The notes beneath the pieces were generated by a model. The model had not been told where the DNA came from and did no database searches. It saw only the letters and a program-made list of their open reading frames with translations. A program made the translations under genes and the position numbers. Positions 6,882 to 14,277 of a DNA stretch of 20,435 nucleotides are shown in pieces (positions within the stretch are counted from its first letter, which is position 1; every line of letters begins with the position of its first letter). Source of the stretch: Bog-159 sp035308525 (GTDB lineage: Bacteria > Acidobacteriota > Terriglobia > Bryobacterales > Bryobacteraceae); assembly GCA_035308525.1 (NCBI GenBank), contig DATGGM010000133.1:1-20435 (forward strand). Reading direction: 5' to 3'.

Positions 6882-9136
6882 CCGCCCTTCGCCCGCTCAT
6901 CCGGGTTTGCGCGGCCCTCCTCCTGCCCGCCGCCGTCTTCGCATCCGCCACCACCGCCTGGGAAATGACCAGCTACCAGGACTTCATCCGCGGCCAGTTT
7001 CAAGGCGTCTCCCTCAGCCGCGATGGCCGTATGACGCTGGCGCCCAAGGTCGACACGCTGTTCTCGTCCGACCAGGCCGTCGTCTGGAGCGTGGCCGAAG
7101 GCAGGAACGGCGTGCTCTACGTGGCCACCGGCCACCGCGGCCGCATCTACCAGGTCGATCCCTCCGGCAAGAGTTCCCTCCTCTGGACCGCCGACCAGCC
7201 CGAAGTCTTCGCCATCGCCACTGATCATAACGGCGTCCTGTACGCGGGCACTTCCCCGGACGGCAAAGTCTATCGCATCGAGAACGGCAAAGCCACCGAG
7301 TATTTCGCGCCCAAGACCCGTTACATCTGGTCCCTGGCCGCCGGCCCCGATGGCGCGCTGTATGTCGGTACAGGCGATCAAGGGAAGATCTACCGCATCA
7401 CCGCCGCCGGCAGCGGCGAGCTGTATTATGACACCGGCCAATCGCATGTGACGGGCCTCGCCGTGGACGCGCAGGGCCGCCTGCTGGCCGGCACCGAGCC
7501 CAATGGCATCCTGTATCGCGTCTCCGCGAAGGATAAGGCTTTCGTGTTGTACGATGCCAGCCTCCCCGAGATCCGCGCCATCATCCCCCAGCCGGATGGC
7601 ACCGTGTATGCGGCAGCACTGGGCGGTTCGCTCGCCAAGCGCACCCAGGCAGCCACGCAGGCATCCACTACCGGCACCGCCGGCGTCGTCGTCCAGTCGG
7701 CGCCCACTTCCATCACCGTCGAGGCGCAGAATACCCAGCCTGGCGCCGAGTTCAAGACCCAGGGCGATGCCGCCAGGCAAACCCAGTCCGCCCCCACCCC
7801 CCAGGTGAGCTCTCAGTTCACCCCCACCGTGGATCTTACCGGCGTGGAGCGCTCGGCGGTCTACCGCATTAACCCAGATAACACCGTCGAAACGCTGTGG
7901 AGTTCCAAGGAAGAGAACGTCTACGATCTGCTGGCGCTGCCCAATCAGCTTCTGTTTTCGACCGATAGCAGCGGCCGCATCTACGGCCTGTCGCGCGATC
8001 GCAAGGTCACTCTGGTGCTGCAAACCAACGAAGGCGAGGCTACCCGCCTGCTGCCTTCGAACGGTTCCGTGCTGGTGGCCACCGGCGATATGGGCCGCAT
8101 CTACCGTTTGGGCGAAGGTCCCGGCGTATCCGGCTCGTATGAATCGCCAGTGCACGATGCGGGTGCGCCAGCGCGCTGGGGGAGTCTCAGTTGGCGCGCC
8201 GAAATGGCGCCTGCCACCGGCATCGTCTTCCGCACGCGCTCCGGCAACTCTTCCAAGCCAGATAAGACCTGGAGCGACTGGTCCGCGCCGCTGAAAGATT
8301 CCGCGGCATCCGCCATCTCCAGCCCCAACGCCCGCTACATCCAGTGGAAAACGGAATTCTCCGGTGCGGGCGGTGCGGCCCCCATCCTGGATAACGTGAC
8401 GTTGGCCTATCTGCCGCAGAACTCGCCGCCGGTAGTGAAGAGCATCAATGTGCTGCTGCAGATGGCCCCCGTCTCGGCTGCCAAGGCCGTTCAGCAACAG
8501 GCGATTTCGCCCTACACGGTGACCGTGACCGACAGCGGGGACGCCAGCGCGGCTGCCTCAGCAGGCACGCCCACCCAGACCCTTTCGCGGGCCGCCGCCC
8601 AGCAGGTCACCATAAGCTGGCAGGCCGAGGATCCCGACGGTGACCGCCTGGTTTACAACCTCTATTTCCGCGCCGATGACGAACGCCGCTGGATGCTGCT
8701 CAAGGGCGACCTGCACGACAATGCCTTCAGCTTCGACAGCGACGTGCTGGCCGACGGCAAATACTACTTCCGCGTGGTCGCCTCCGACCGCGAAGTCAAT
8801 CCGCCCGCCACCGCCCGCGATGCCGACCTCACCAGCACCCCGGTCATGATCGACAACACGCCGCCGGTTGTGACCGTCGGTCCTGTGCGGCATAACGGAA
8901 CCACCGCCGAAATCGAATTCGAGGCTCGCGACGCGGCCTCGCCCCTGCGCCGCTGCGAGTACTCGCTCGACGCCACCGGCTGGGTGCCCCTCGAAGCCGC
9001 CGACGGCGTCATCGACTCCCAGCAGGAGAAGTTCGTGCTGTCGCTCGATAAGTTAACCCCCGGCGAACACCTGGTAGTCATCCGCGTGCTCGACAGCGCC
9101 AACAACGCCGGGTTGGCGAAGGTTGTGCTTCGCTGA
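6878..9136 (+). CDS. Exported beta-propeller protein with Fn3/Ig-like C-terminal domains
   Basis: A 752-residue protein of unknown role. GTG at 6878 overlaps the S55 stop (GTGA), has GGAGG seven bases upstream, and gives a signal peptide ending LLLPAAVFA at about residue 22. Residues about 65-250 contain propeller blades with the recurring pattern 'IA.D.NGVLYAGT..DGKVYRI': ATGHRGRIYQV, GTSPDGKVYRI, GTGDQGKIYRI, GTEPNGILYRV. A Thr/Gln/Ala/Pro-rich spacer (about 251-317) follows, then further blades with STDSSGRIYGL and ATGDMGRIYRL (about 320-418). Next come a sugar-binding-like beta domain (SYESPVHDAG... DNVTLAYLP, about 420-520), a fibronectin-III-like domain with DPDGDRLVYNLYFR (about 571-660), and a final Ig-like domain beginning IDNTPPVVTVGPV. 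There is no enzyme motif. Coupling to the S55 gene suggests a binding or scaffold partner of that protein. The product was assigned by repeats only. Confidence 0.8.
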   Translation: MTALRPLIRVCAALLLPAAVFASATTAWEMTSYQDFIRGQFQGVSLSRDGRMTLAPKVDTLFSSDQAVVWSVAEGRNGVLYVATGHRGRIYQVDPSGKSSLLWTADQPEVFAIATDHNGVLYAGTSPDGKVYRIENGKATEYFAPKTRYIWSLAAGPDGALYVGTGDQGKIYRITAAGSGELYYDTGQSHVTGLAVDAQGRLLAGTEPNGILYRVSAKDKAFVLYDASLPEIRAIIPQPDGTVYAAALGGSLAKRTQAATQASTTGTAGVVVQSAPTSITVEAQNTQPGAEFKTQGDAARQTQSAPTPQVSSQFTPTVDLTGVERSAVYRINPDNTVETLWSSKEENVYDLLALPNQLLFSTDSSGRIYGLSRDRKVTLVLQTNEGEATRLLPSNGSVLVATGDMGRIYRLGEGPGVSGSYESPVHDAGAPARWGSLSWRAEMAPATGIVFRTRSGNSSKPDKTWSDWSAPLKDSAASAISSPNARYIQWKTEFSGAGGAAPILDNVTLAYLPQNSPPVVKSINVLLQMAPVSAAKAVQQQAISPYTVTVTDSGDASAAASAGTPTQTLSRAAAQQVTISWQAEDPDGDRLVYNLYFRADDERRWMLLKGDLHDNAFSFDSDVLADGKYYFRVVASDREVNPPATARDADLTSTPVMIDNTPPVVTVGPVRHNGTTAEIEFEARDAASPLRRCEYSLDATGWVPLEAADGVIDSQQEKFVLSLDKLTPGEHLVVIRVLDSANNAGLAKVVLR

Positions 9137-9192
9137 ATAGACGTGAATTGGGCGCTGCTGCAGGGCTGCGCGTCCAACGAGATTGCATTTAG

Positions 9193-9975
9193 ATGTGGCA
9201 GCAATTGTCTGTTCTCGCGCTCTGCGGAACGTCGGCACTATGGGCAGATGTGTGCGATGGTCTCCCTACCGGTCCTCCCAAGGGGACAGGGTCCGCATTC
9301 TTTGAAGGTCTTGGCGAGCCACCCCCGGCCTCCTTCCGATTATTGGTAAAAGACGGCGGACCAGCATTCCGTATCACAATTCGTCCTTTCTCCTTCGACA
9401 GCTTGCGGCATAAGAGGGGTGTCGACGTCGTTCACGCCGGCGATATCGAGGTGGCGCGCTGTCAGGATGGAAAGATGTTACAGCTTCTAACCATCATGGC
9501 GTGGCAACCTCTTGATTTTGGCGCAAGCTTCCATACGGATGATATCAACTTCGACGGATATCTCGATTTCTCCGTCCGCACGGAATACGCGGCCTCGTGG
9601 GAGAGCAAGTCGTACTGGGTCTATGACGCGGGTTCCGGGCTCTTCGTCCAGAACGAGTTGACACGGGAGTTGGGGGAGAACTGTTTCGCCGCGGCGCATG
9701 CCCACTGTTGGACATCAAATGCCATCGACTTCGATCCGAAGAAACAGGAGATCCGTACGCATCACTTCGGCGTGGGTAACACGGGCTGTGGAGCAGGAGC
9801 AGATCGTTATCGCGTCAAGAACAATCGCCTGATCCTCGTTCACAAAGAGGAGCTTACTCAAAGCGGCCCTTATCTTCCACGCGACTGCGTCGTTACAGTT
9901 TCGGAACTCGTCGATGGGACCATGCGTGTTACCGGGATACGGCGGGGCGATGCTCCGGTACGACCCGTGAAATGA
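9193..9975 (+). CDS. Secreted XAC2610-like protein, function unknown
   Basis: A 260-residue protein with a short signal peptide (MWQQLSVLALCGTSALWA). The only recognisable feature is an aspartate-rich loop, DDINFDGYLDFSV (116-128), as found in FG-GAP/VCBS repeats and in XAC2610-type secreted proteins, where such a loop usually binds calcium. Cysteines at CWTSN and GNTGCGAG may form disulfides after export. The ATG at 9193 lacks a clear ribosome site. It follows the beta-propeller gene by 56 nt on the same strand, but by eye it looks less GC-rich than its neighbours, so it may have a separate history. The last 106 bases overlap the end of the opposing short ORF. The family assignment is tentative; its existence as a gene is well supported by length and leader. 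Confidence 0.65.
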   Translation: MWQQLSVLALCGTSALWADVCDGLPTGPPKGTGSAFFEGLGEPPPASFRLLVKDGGPAFRITIRPFSFDSLRHKRGVDVVHAGDIEVARCQDGKMLQLLTIMAWQPLDFGASFHTDDINFDGYLDFSVRTEYAASWESKSYWVYDAGSGLFVQNELTRELGENCFAAAHAHCWTSNAIDFDPKKQEIRTHHFGVGNTGCGAGADRYRVKNNRLILVHKEELTQSGPYLPRDCVVTVSELVDGTMRVTGIRRGDAPVRPVK

Positions 9976-10256
9976 TTCGAGCCGCCTTCACCTTGAAACG
10001 GTTGTCCGATGGAGGCCCCGCGCCCGAGGTCCCTCAACGCTTCGGTATCACCGGCCGCCTGGATCGTGTCGGTGTTTGGGTTAAAGTCGGGCGCCGCGGG
10101 ATTGTCGTTCGCGTCTGAGTTGACGCTGGCTAACGTCTGGATCAACTGCTGAGTCTGCGCCACCGATGAACGCTCTTCGGGAAAAGTAGTGGCTGCGGCC
10201 AACTGGTGCCGGCGCGTTGCTGTCCCCACCGCGGCCAGAAATTCCCGGCGATCCAT
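9870..10256 (-). CDS. Short ORF with defective-looking Tat leader, possible gene remnant
   Basis: A 128-residue unidentified ORF. It starts MDRREFLAAVGTAT, a standard acidobacterial twin-arginine leader start, behind a strong GGGAGG three bases from the ATG. The leader then fails: instead of a hydrophobic core it continues RRHQLAAATTFPEERSS. The middle is polar and rich in Asn, Asp, Thr and Gln (residues about 30-70, with SDANDNPAAPDFNPNTDT), and the last 35 residues are antisense to the XAC2610-like gene. The likely history is an internal deletion and loss of the 3' end of a larger exported protein. It lies 24 nt after the thioredoxin-like gene on the same strand and is probably cotranscribed. 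It could also be an expressed small protein; I do not recognise a family. Confidence 0.4.
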   Translation of the reverse strand: MDRREFLAAVGTATRRHQLAAATTFPEERSSVAQTQQLIQTLASVNSDANDNPAAPDFNPNTDTIQAAGDTEALRDLGRGASIGQPFQGEGGSNHFTGRTGASPRRIPVTRMVPSTSSETVTTQSRGR

Positions 10257-10280
10257 GGTCCTCCCGGATGACGGCCGCTA

Positions 10281-11489
10281 TCAGTGCCTCAACGCTACCA
10301 GCATCTTTTCGGAGGAGAGATAGCCAAACCGATGCATCTCTTTCCCCGATGTATCCAGCACGATGACCGTTGGGTATCCTGCCACCCGGAATCGCTTGAC
10401 CAGATCTTTTTCCAGGTCGCCGTCCAGTTTAACTCCCACGTATCCTTCATTCAGAAGAGCTGCCACTTCGGCGTCGGTCCAGATCCATTCGTTCAACGAC
10501 CTGCAGGGTCCGCACCACGTGGTCCAAAAATCAACGATCAGTCTACGCCCGGACTCCTTCGACTGGGCCATCCCCTTTTCGAGATTGCCCTCGATCCATG
10601 GGAATGGACGCGAGGACCGAGGGCGGGCGCGCTCGGCGGCCAGCGTGTCGTCCGGGGCGCGATCTTCCGCCTTGCTGACCTGGCGTTCCACGATGGCGAA
10701 ACTTAGTGTCCGGCCGTCCGCGCTGAGGCTGCGGAATTCAAGCACCAGTTCCTTGCCGCCTTCCTGTTCGAGAAACATGAAACGGCTCGTGGAGCGGGCT
10801 TCTTTGTAGGACAGCACGCGTTTTTGAGCGTCCTTCTCGGAGGCGGCCAGCATCGACCATTTATCCTGGGCGTCGAATACGGCATCGTTGTCCGCATCCA
10901 TGACCGCCGCGAGAGCTTCTATGCCGTTCACCTCCACTTTGCCACTACGCCACGAACTGACCGAATAACGGATGGAATTCGGCGCCGCCTCTCCTTCGCG
11001 AACGGCCCACAAATTGAGCATGTAGGGCTCCTCGATGCCGGCCCCGTATGAAATGGACAGTTCCGCGCCCGAGAAAGAGGACCACCACGCCTTGGTTTTT
11101 TCATTCTGCTTCGGATCCGCCAATAGGGCAGGACCGTCGTCGCTGAAATCCCCGTTCCGGTTGCGGTCGACATAGAGTCGGCATAGATCCCGCGGGTGAG
11201 CGGAGTCCGCCGTTGCCAGAATCTTGGTCCATGACTGCTTGCCGGGGCCGATTTTGATTGTGCCGGTTTTGGCCGGCCGGGCGGCGCCTTCCGGAAGTGG
11301 CTGGCGTCCCGGCCAATCGGAGAGCTCCACCGGACTCCCGTAAGGAGTGAAATTCGGCCTCGGCCCGATACCGGGAGCCTGATAGACCAGATTGACCTGC
11401 ACAATTCTCTCCTGTTGCCCGGCAACCGGATAAGCTGCCGCCAACAGAATGCTAAACCGCGCGAACGCTCGCAAAATCCTCTGGTTCAT
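10281..11489 (-). CDS. Exported protein with C-terminal thioredoxin domain (CGPC)
   Basis: A 402-residue exported protein likely to carry out thiol-disulfide exchange outside the cytoplasm. The signal peptide is MNQRILRAFARFSILLAAAYPVAG. Residues about 300-402 form a thioredoxin fold: LIVDFWTTWCGPC with active-site Cys326 and Cys329, and the cis-proline loop GYPT at 371-374. Unlike a simple thioredoxin, 270 residues of beta-rich sequence precede it. They hold two acidic loops, DRNRNGDFSDDG (108-119) and DADNDAVFDAQD (198-209), resembling calcium-binding dockerin or EF-hand loops. A charged linker (about 272-295, rich in Arg, Ala and Glu) joins the two parts. ATG at 11489 has no good ribosome site. 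The short Tat-leader ORF follows 24 nt downstream. The thioredoxin domain is certain; the role of the N-terminal region is not known. Confidence 0.82.
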   Translation of the reverse strand: MNQRILRAFARFSILLAAAYPVAGQQERIVQVNLVYQAPGIGPRPNFTPYGSPVELSDWPGRQPLPEGAARPAKTGTIKIGPGKQSWTKILATADSAHPRDLCRLYVDRNRNGDFSDDGPALLADPKQNEKTKAWWSSFSGAELSISYGAGIEEPYMLNLWAVREGEAAPNSIRYSVSSWRSGKVEVNGIEALAAVMDADNDAVFDAQDKWSMLAASEKDAQKRVLSYKEARSTSRFMFLEQEGGKELVLEFRSLSADGRTLSFAIVERQVSKAEDRAPDDTLAAERARPRSSRPFPWIEGNLEKGMAQSKESGRRLIVDFWTTWCGPCRSLNEWIWTDAEVAALLNEGYVGVKLDGDLEKDLVKRFRVAGYPTVIVLDTSGKEMHRFGYLSSEKMLVALRH

Positions 11490-11787
11490 GATCTATTCAA
11501 GCTTATTCCAAAAACCGTCGGCCGTGACGCTACACCGGCAGAAATGCCACTCGGGGAATAGAACATTTATCAGGCAATATAATGCCCTCCAGGCCATTGT
11601 CACCGGCTTAAACTCACCCACCGATCGAACCAGCAGAGCGCCCTGGTGCTGGGGCTCTCGGGCGATTGACACTCTGGGTCGAAGCTGGATTTTTTGCCGT
11701 CTGTACGCCGTCCTGGGCGCCCCACGCAACACGCGCTCGCAGCGCCCAGCGCCCCGTGATAGCCTGCACGTTCGGAGTCACTGCCCT
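11490..11787. promoter_or_regulatory. Divergent intergenic region between thioredoxin-like and ChaN-like genes
   Basis: No gene is visible in these 298 bases. Two promoter-like hexamers occur on the plus strand but do not pair: a perfect TATAAT at 11578-11583, lying inside a GGCA...TGCC inverted repeat (11573-11586), and a perfect TTGACA at 11666-11671 with a weak ATTTTT 17 bases later. Either could drive the ChaN-like gene. No clear promoter was seen for the minus-strand gene. Confidence 0.35.
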
Positions 11788-13005
11788 ATGAAGCGATGTG
11801 TCTCGGTGGTAGCGCTGGCCCTGATGGTTTCGCTCTCCTCGTTTTCCCAATCCAAGCAGAAAATCTTCCACCTGGCGATCGGCGATCCGGATCGCCGCAT
11901 GCGCGACGCCCGCGTGGTGCTGGACGGCATCACGGACTCGGCCAGCGGCGACGTGTTCACCGCCAACCAGCTTGCGGCCCGCCTGCACGATACGCGGCTG
12001 CTGCTGATCGGCGAATCGCACACCACGGCGGACTTTCATCGCGTGCAGCTACGCGCGATCCGGGCTCTTCATGAAGCCGGCCGCAAGGTGGTGATCGGTC
12101 TCGAAATGTTTCCGTATACCGAGCAGAAGTCGCTCGATAACTGGCGGGACGGTTTGCTGACCGAGGCGGGCTTCCTCACCCTGGCGCGCTGGTATGAATT
12201 CTGGGGTTACCACTGGGACTACTATCGCGACATTTTTCTCTATGCCCGCGACTATCGAATTCCCATGTATGGCGTCAATACCCCCCGCAATGTGGTGACC
12301 GCTGTTCGCCAGAAGGGAATCGACAAACTCTCGGACGACGAACGACAGCACGTGCCGCCCCATATCGATGTCGACAACGCCGATCACCGGGCGTTTTTCC
12401 AGGCCTCCTTTGATGACGACGACTCCATGCACGGCCACATGCCCGAATCTATGTTAAAGAGTATGCAGGCTGCCCAAGCCACTTGGGACGCCAGCATGGC
12501 CTACAACAGCGTGAGGGTTTTGAAAGATGCTCCTCCCGATTCCATTCTGGTGGTGCTGGCGGGCAGCGGGCACGTGGCTTACGGCGTGGGGATCGAGCAT
12601 CAGGCCAGGCAGTGGTTCGACGGCAAGATAACTACGCTGATTCCCGTGCCCGTCGAGGACTCCGAGGAGAAGCCCGTGCCCAGTGTTAAAGCTTCTTACG
12701 CGAATTTCGTCTGGGGCATTCCCTATGAGGGCGACCCGCTCTATCCGTCGCTGGGCTTCTCCACCCCATTCACCGGCGCGCGGAAGATCATCGCCATTGA
12801 GAAGGATTCAATTGCCGCCCGCAGCGGCTTCCAGGTGAATGACGAGGTACTTGCGCTCGACGGCATCGCCGCGCCGGACCGCGAAACCTGGAACCGCCTG
12901 ATGGCCGCCAAAAACTGGGGCGATTCCGTCGTCGTGACCGTCAAGCGCGGCGGTGCCGAGGTCAGAATCAATGCGGAACTCCGCCGGACGCCGCGCAGCC
13001 AATGA
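11788..13005 (+). CDS. ChaN-like (haem-binding uptake, Tiki superfamily) protein with C-terminal PDZ domain
   Basis: A 405-residue exported protein. The N-terminal leader is MKRCVSVVALALMVSLSSFSQ with no lipobox cysteine. Residues about 55-290 match the ChaN/DUF399 family: LLLIGESHTTADFHRVQ (71-87) holds the conserved GE.H, GLEMFPY follows at 104-110, and LAGSGHVAYGVGI supplies the late histidine. ChaN of Campylobacter binds haem, and the wider fold includes metal-dependent proteases, so the function could be haem or iron handling or proteolysis. Residues about 312-402 form a PDZ-like domain: IAIEKDSIAARSGFQVNDEV, LALDGIAAPDRETWNRLM and VVTVKRGGAE. ATG at 11788 is chosen for the leader and a GGAG ten bases upstream; the frame is open further back to 11449 but that part looks non-coding. 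The MFS gene follows after 12 nt. Confidence 0.82.
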   Translation: MKRCVSVVALALMVSLSSFSQSKQKIFHLAIGDPDRRMRDARVVLDGITDSASGDVFTANQLAARLHDTRLLLIGESHTTADFHRVQLRAIRALHEAGRKVVIGLEMFPYTEQKSLDNWRDGLLTEAGFLTLARWYEFWGYHWDYYRDIFLYARDYRIPMYGVNTPRNVVTAVRQKGIDKLSDDERQHVPPHIDVDNADHRAFFQASFDDDDSMHGHMPESMLKSMQAAQATWDASMAYNSVRVLKDAPPDSILVVLAGSGHVAYGVGIEHQARQWFDGKITTLIPVPVEDSEEKPVPSVKASYANFVWGIPYEGDPLYPSLGFSTPFTGARKIIAIEKDSIAARSGFQVNDEVLALDGIAAPDRETWNRLMAAKNWGDSVVVTVKRGGAEVRINAELRRTPRSQ

Positions 13006-13017
13006 TAAATTTGGTAG

Positions 13018-14277
13018 ATGGGTTCCAGGATCTGGCGCATCGTGGGCGCGGCATTCGTCGGCATGCTGGGATTCGGCGCCGTCATCCCCATGCTCCCGGT
13101 TTACCTGCACGAGCAGGCCGGCGCATCTACGTTCGTCACAGGCCTCTTGATTGGTCTGTCATCCGCCTTCGCGCTACTCGGACGGCTCCTGGGCGGAAAG
13201 ACTGCTGATCGAAAAGGCCGGCGCATCGCTCTCCTGTTTGGAATGGGGCTATGCGCCGTGGCCGGCGTGCTCTACCTGCCCGTGTTCGGCCTGCCCGCCC
13301 TGGCGGCCGGACGTATGCTGCACGGCCTGGGGGAAGGCTTCTTCGTCACTGCGGCCGTGGCATGGGCGGTCGACCTCGCGCCCGACCACCAGCGCGCGCG
13401 CACCCTCGGCTATCTTTCGTCTGGAATTTGGGGCGGCGTTTCCATCGGACCGGCCATCGGGCAGGCGCTCGGAACTATGGCATCTGTCGCCCTGCTTCTG
13501 ACTCTCTCGTCGATCGCCGTGATGGTCATCGTTTTCATGACGGATGAACAACCGCGGCCCCACGGCCACGCCCAGTCGCGCTGGTTTCCGCCCCCTGTAC
13601 TTCTACCCGGCATCATGCTGGGATTGGGCAACGTCACATACGCGGCCATGGCCGGATTTCTCATTCTACTCTTGCACCATCGCGGCCACGGCACCAGCTG
13701 GGCCTTTTCGGCGTTCGCCGTCGCCGTGCTGTTCGGACGGGTGGTCTTCGGCGGGCTGCCCGATCGCATGGGACCGCGGCGAAGCCTGCTGGCGGGCTAT
13801 GCGTGCCTCGCCGTGGGGTTGATCGCCATCATCGCCGCTCGCAGCTGGCGCTTTGACGTGCCGGCCGCTTTGTTGGTGGGGCTGGGTTATTCCTTTCCAT
13901 GGCCTGCGCTGGCATCCGTGGTGGTGGGCCAAGTGCCCGTTTCGGAACGCGCATCCGCGTTGGGCGCGCTCAACGCTTTCTACGATCTGTTCGTTGCAGG
14001 CAGTTCCGCCATCGCCGGAGCCGCCGCCGGCCACTGGGGGTTTGCCGCGCCTTTCTGGATGGCGCTTGGCGCCGTCGGCGTCGCCGCGGCCCTGGTACTC
14101 ACGATCGGTACTGGGGCGCCCCCGCTCAGGCGGCCGCCCCTGCCGCCGAGCGCGCGCCGGGCGGACGCCGTATCCGCATCGGCTGCCGCTTCCAATATGT
14201 CAGCGATCGCCAGCACCATTCTAGCGGCCCAAACCGGTAATGCCGCAGCCACACGGGGCTGGCGGCCAGGGACATGA
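13018..14277 (+). CDS. Major facilitator superfamily transporter
   Basis: Inner-membrane permease of about 12 hydrophobic segments. The signature MFS loop 2-3 motif is GGKTADRKGRR (59-69), and the corresponding second-half loop is GGLPDRMGPRRS. An RMLHGLGEGFFVTAAVAWAVD segment (residues 98-118) is typical of TM4 in drug/sugar efflux-type members. The substrate cannot be inferred. The last membrane segment ends near LVLTIGTG (about residue 363); the final 50 residues are Ala/Pro/Arg/Ser-rich, unlike a transporter tail, and are encoded entirely within the opposing DUF418 gene (152-bp tail-to-tail overlap). This suggests loss of the original stop codon. ATG at 13018 has only a weak GGTAG before it, and the gene starts 12 nt after the ChaN-like stop, so it is probably cotranscribed with it. 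Confidence 0.85.
   Translation: MGSRIWRIVGAAFVGMLGFGAVIPMLPVYLHEQAGASTFVTGLLIGLSSAFALLGRLLGGKTADRKGRRIALLFGMGLCAVAGVLYLPVFGLPALAAGRMLHGLGEGFFVTAAVAWAVDLAPDHQRARTLGYLSSGIWGGVSIGPAIGQALGTMASVALLLTLSSIAVMVIVFMTDEQPRPHGHAQSRWFPPPVLLPGIMLGLGNVTYAAMAGFLILLLHHRGHGTSWAFSAFAVAVLFGRVVFGGLPDRMGPRRSLLAGYACLAVGLIAIIAARSWRFDVPAALLVGLGYSFPWPALASVVVGQVPVSERASALGALNAFYDLFVAGSSAIAGAAAGHWGFAAPFWMALGAVGVAAALVLTIGTGAPPLRRPPLPPSARRADAVSASAAASNMSAIASTILAAQTGNAAATRGWRPGT

Noticed and set aside
6698..8497. Long minus-strand open frame antisense to the S55 and propeller genes
   Set aside because: Glycine/aspartate-rich shadow of the coding strand, with no domain or ribosome site.
11449..11787. In-frame extension of the ChaN-like gene upstream of 11788
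   Set aside because: It would bury a good signal peptide, has no ribosome site, overlaps the start of the opposing gene and reads as non-coding, Arg/Ser-rich sequence.
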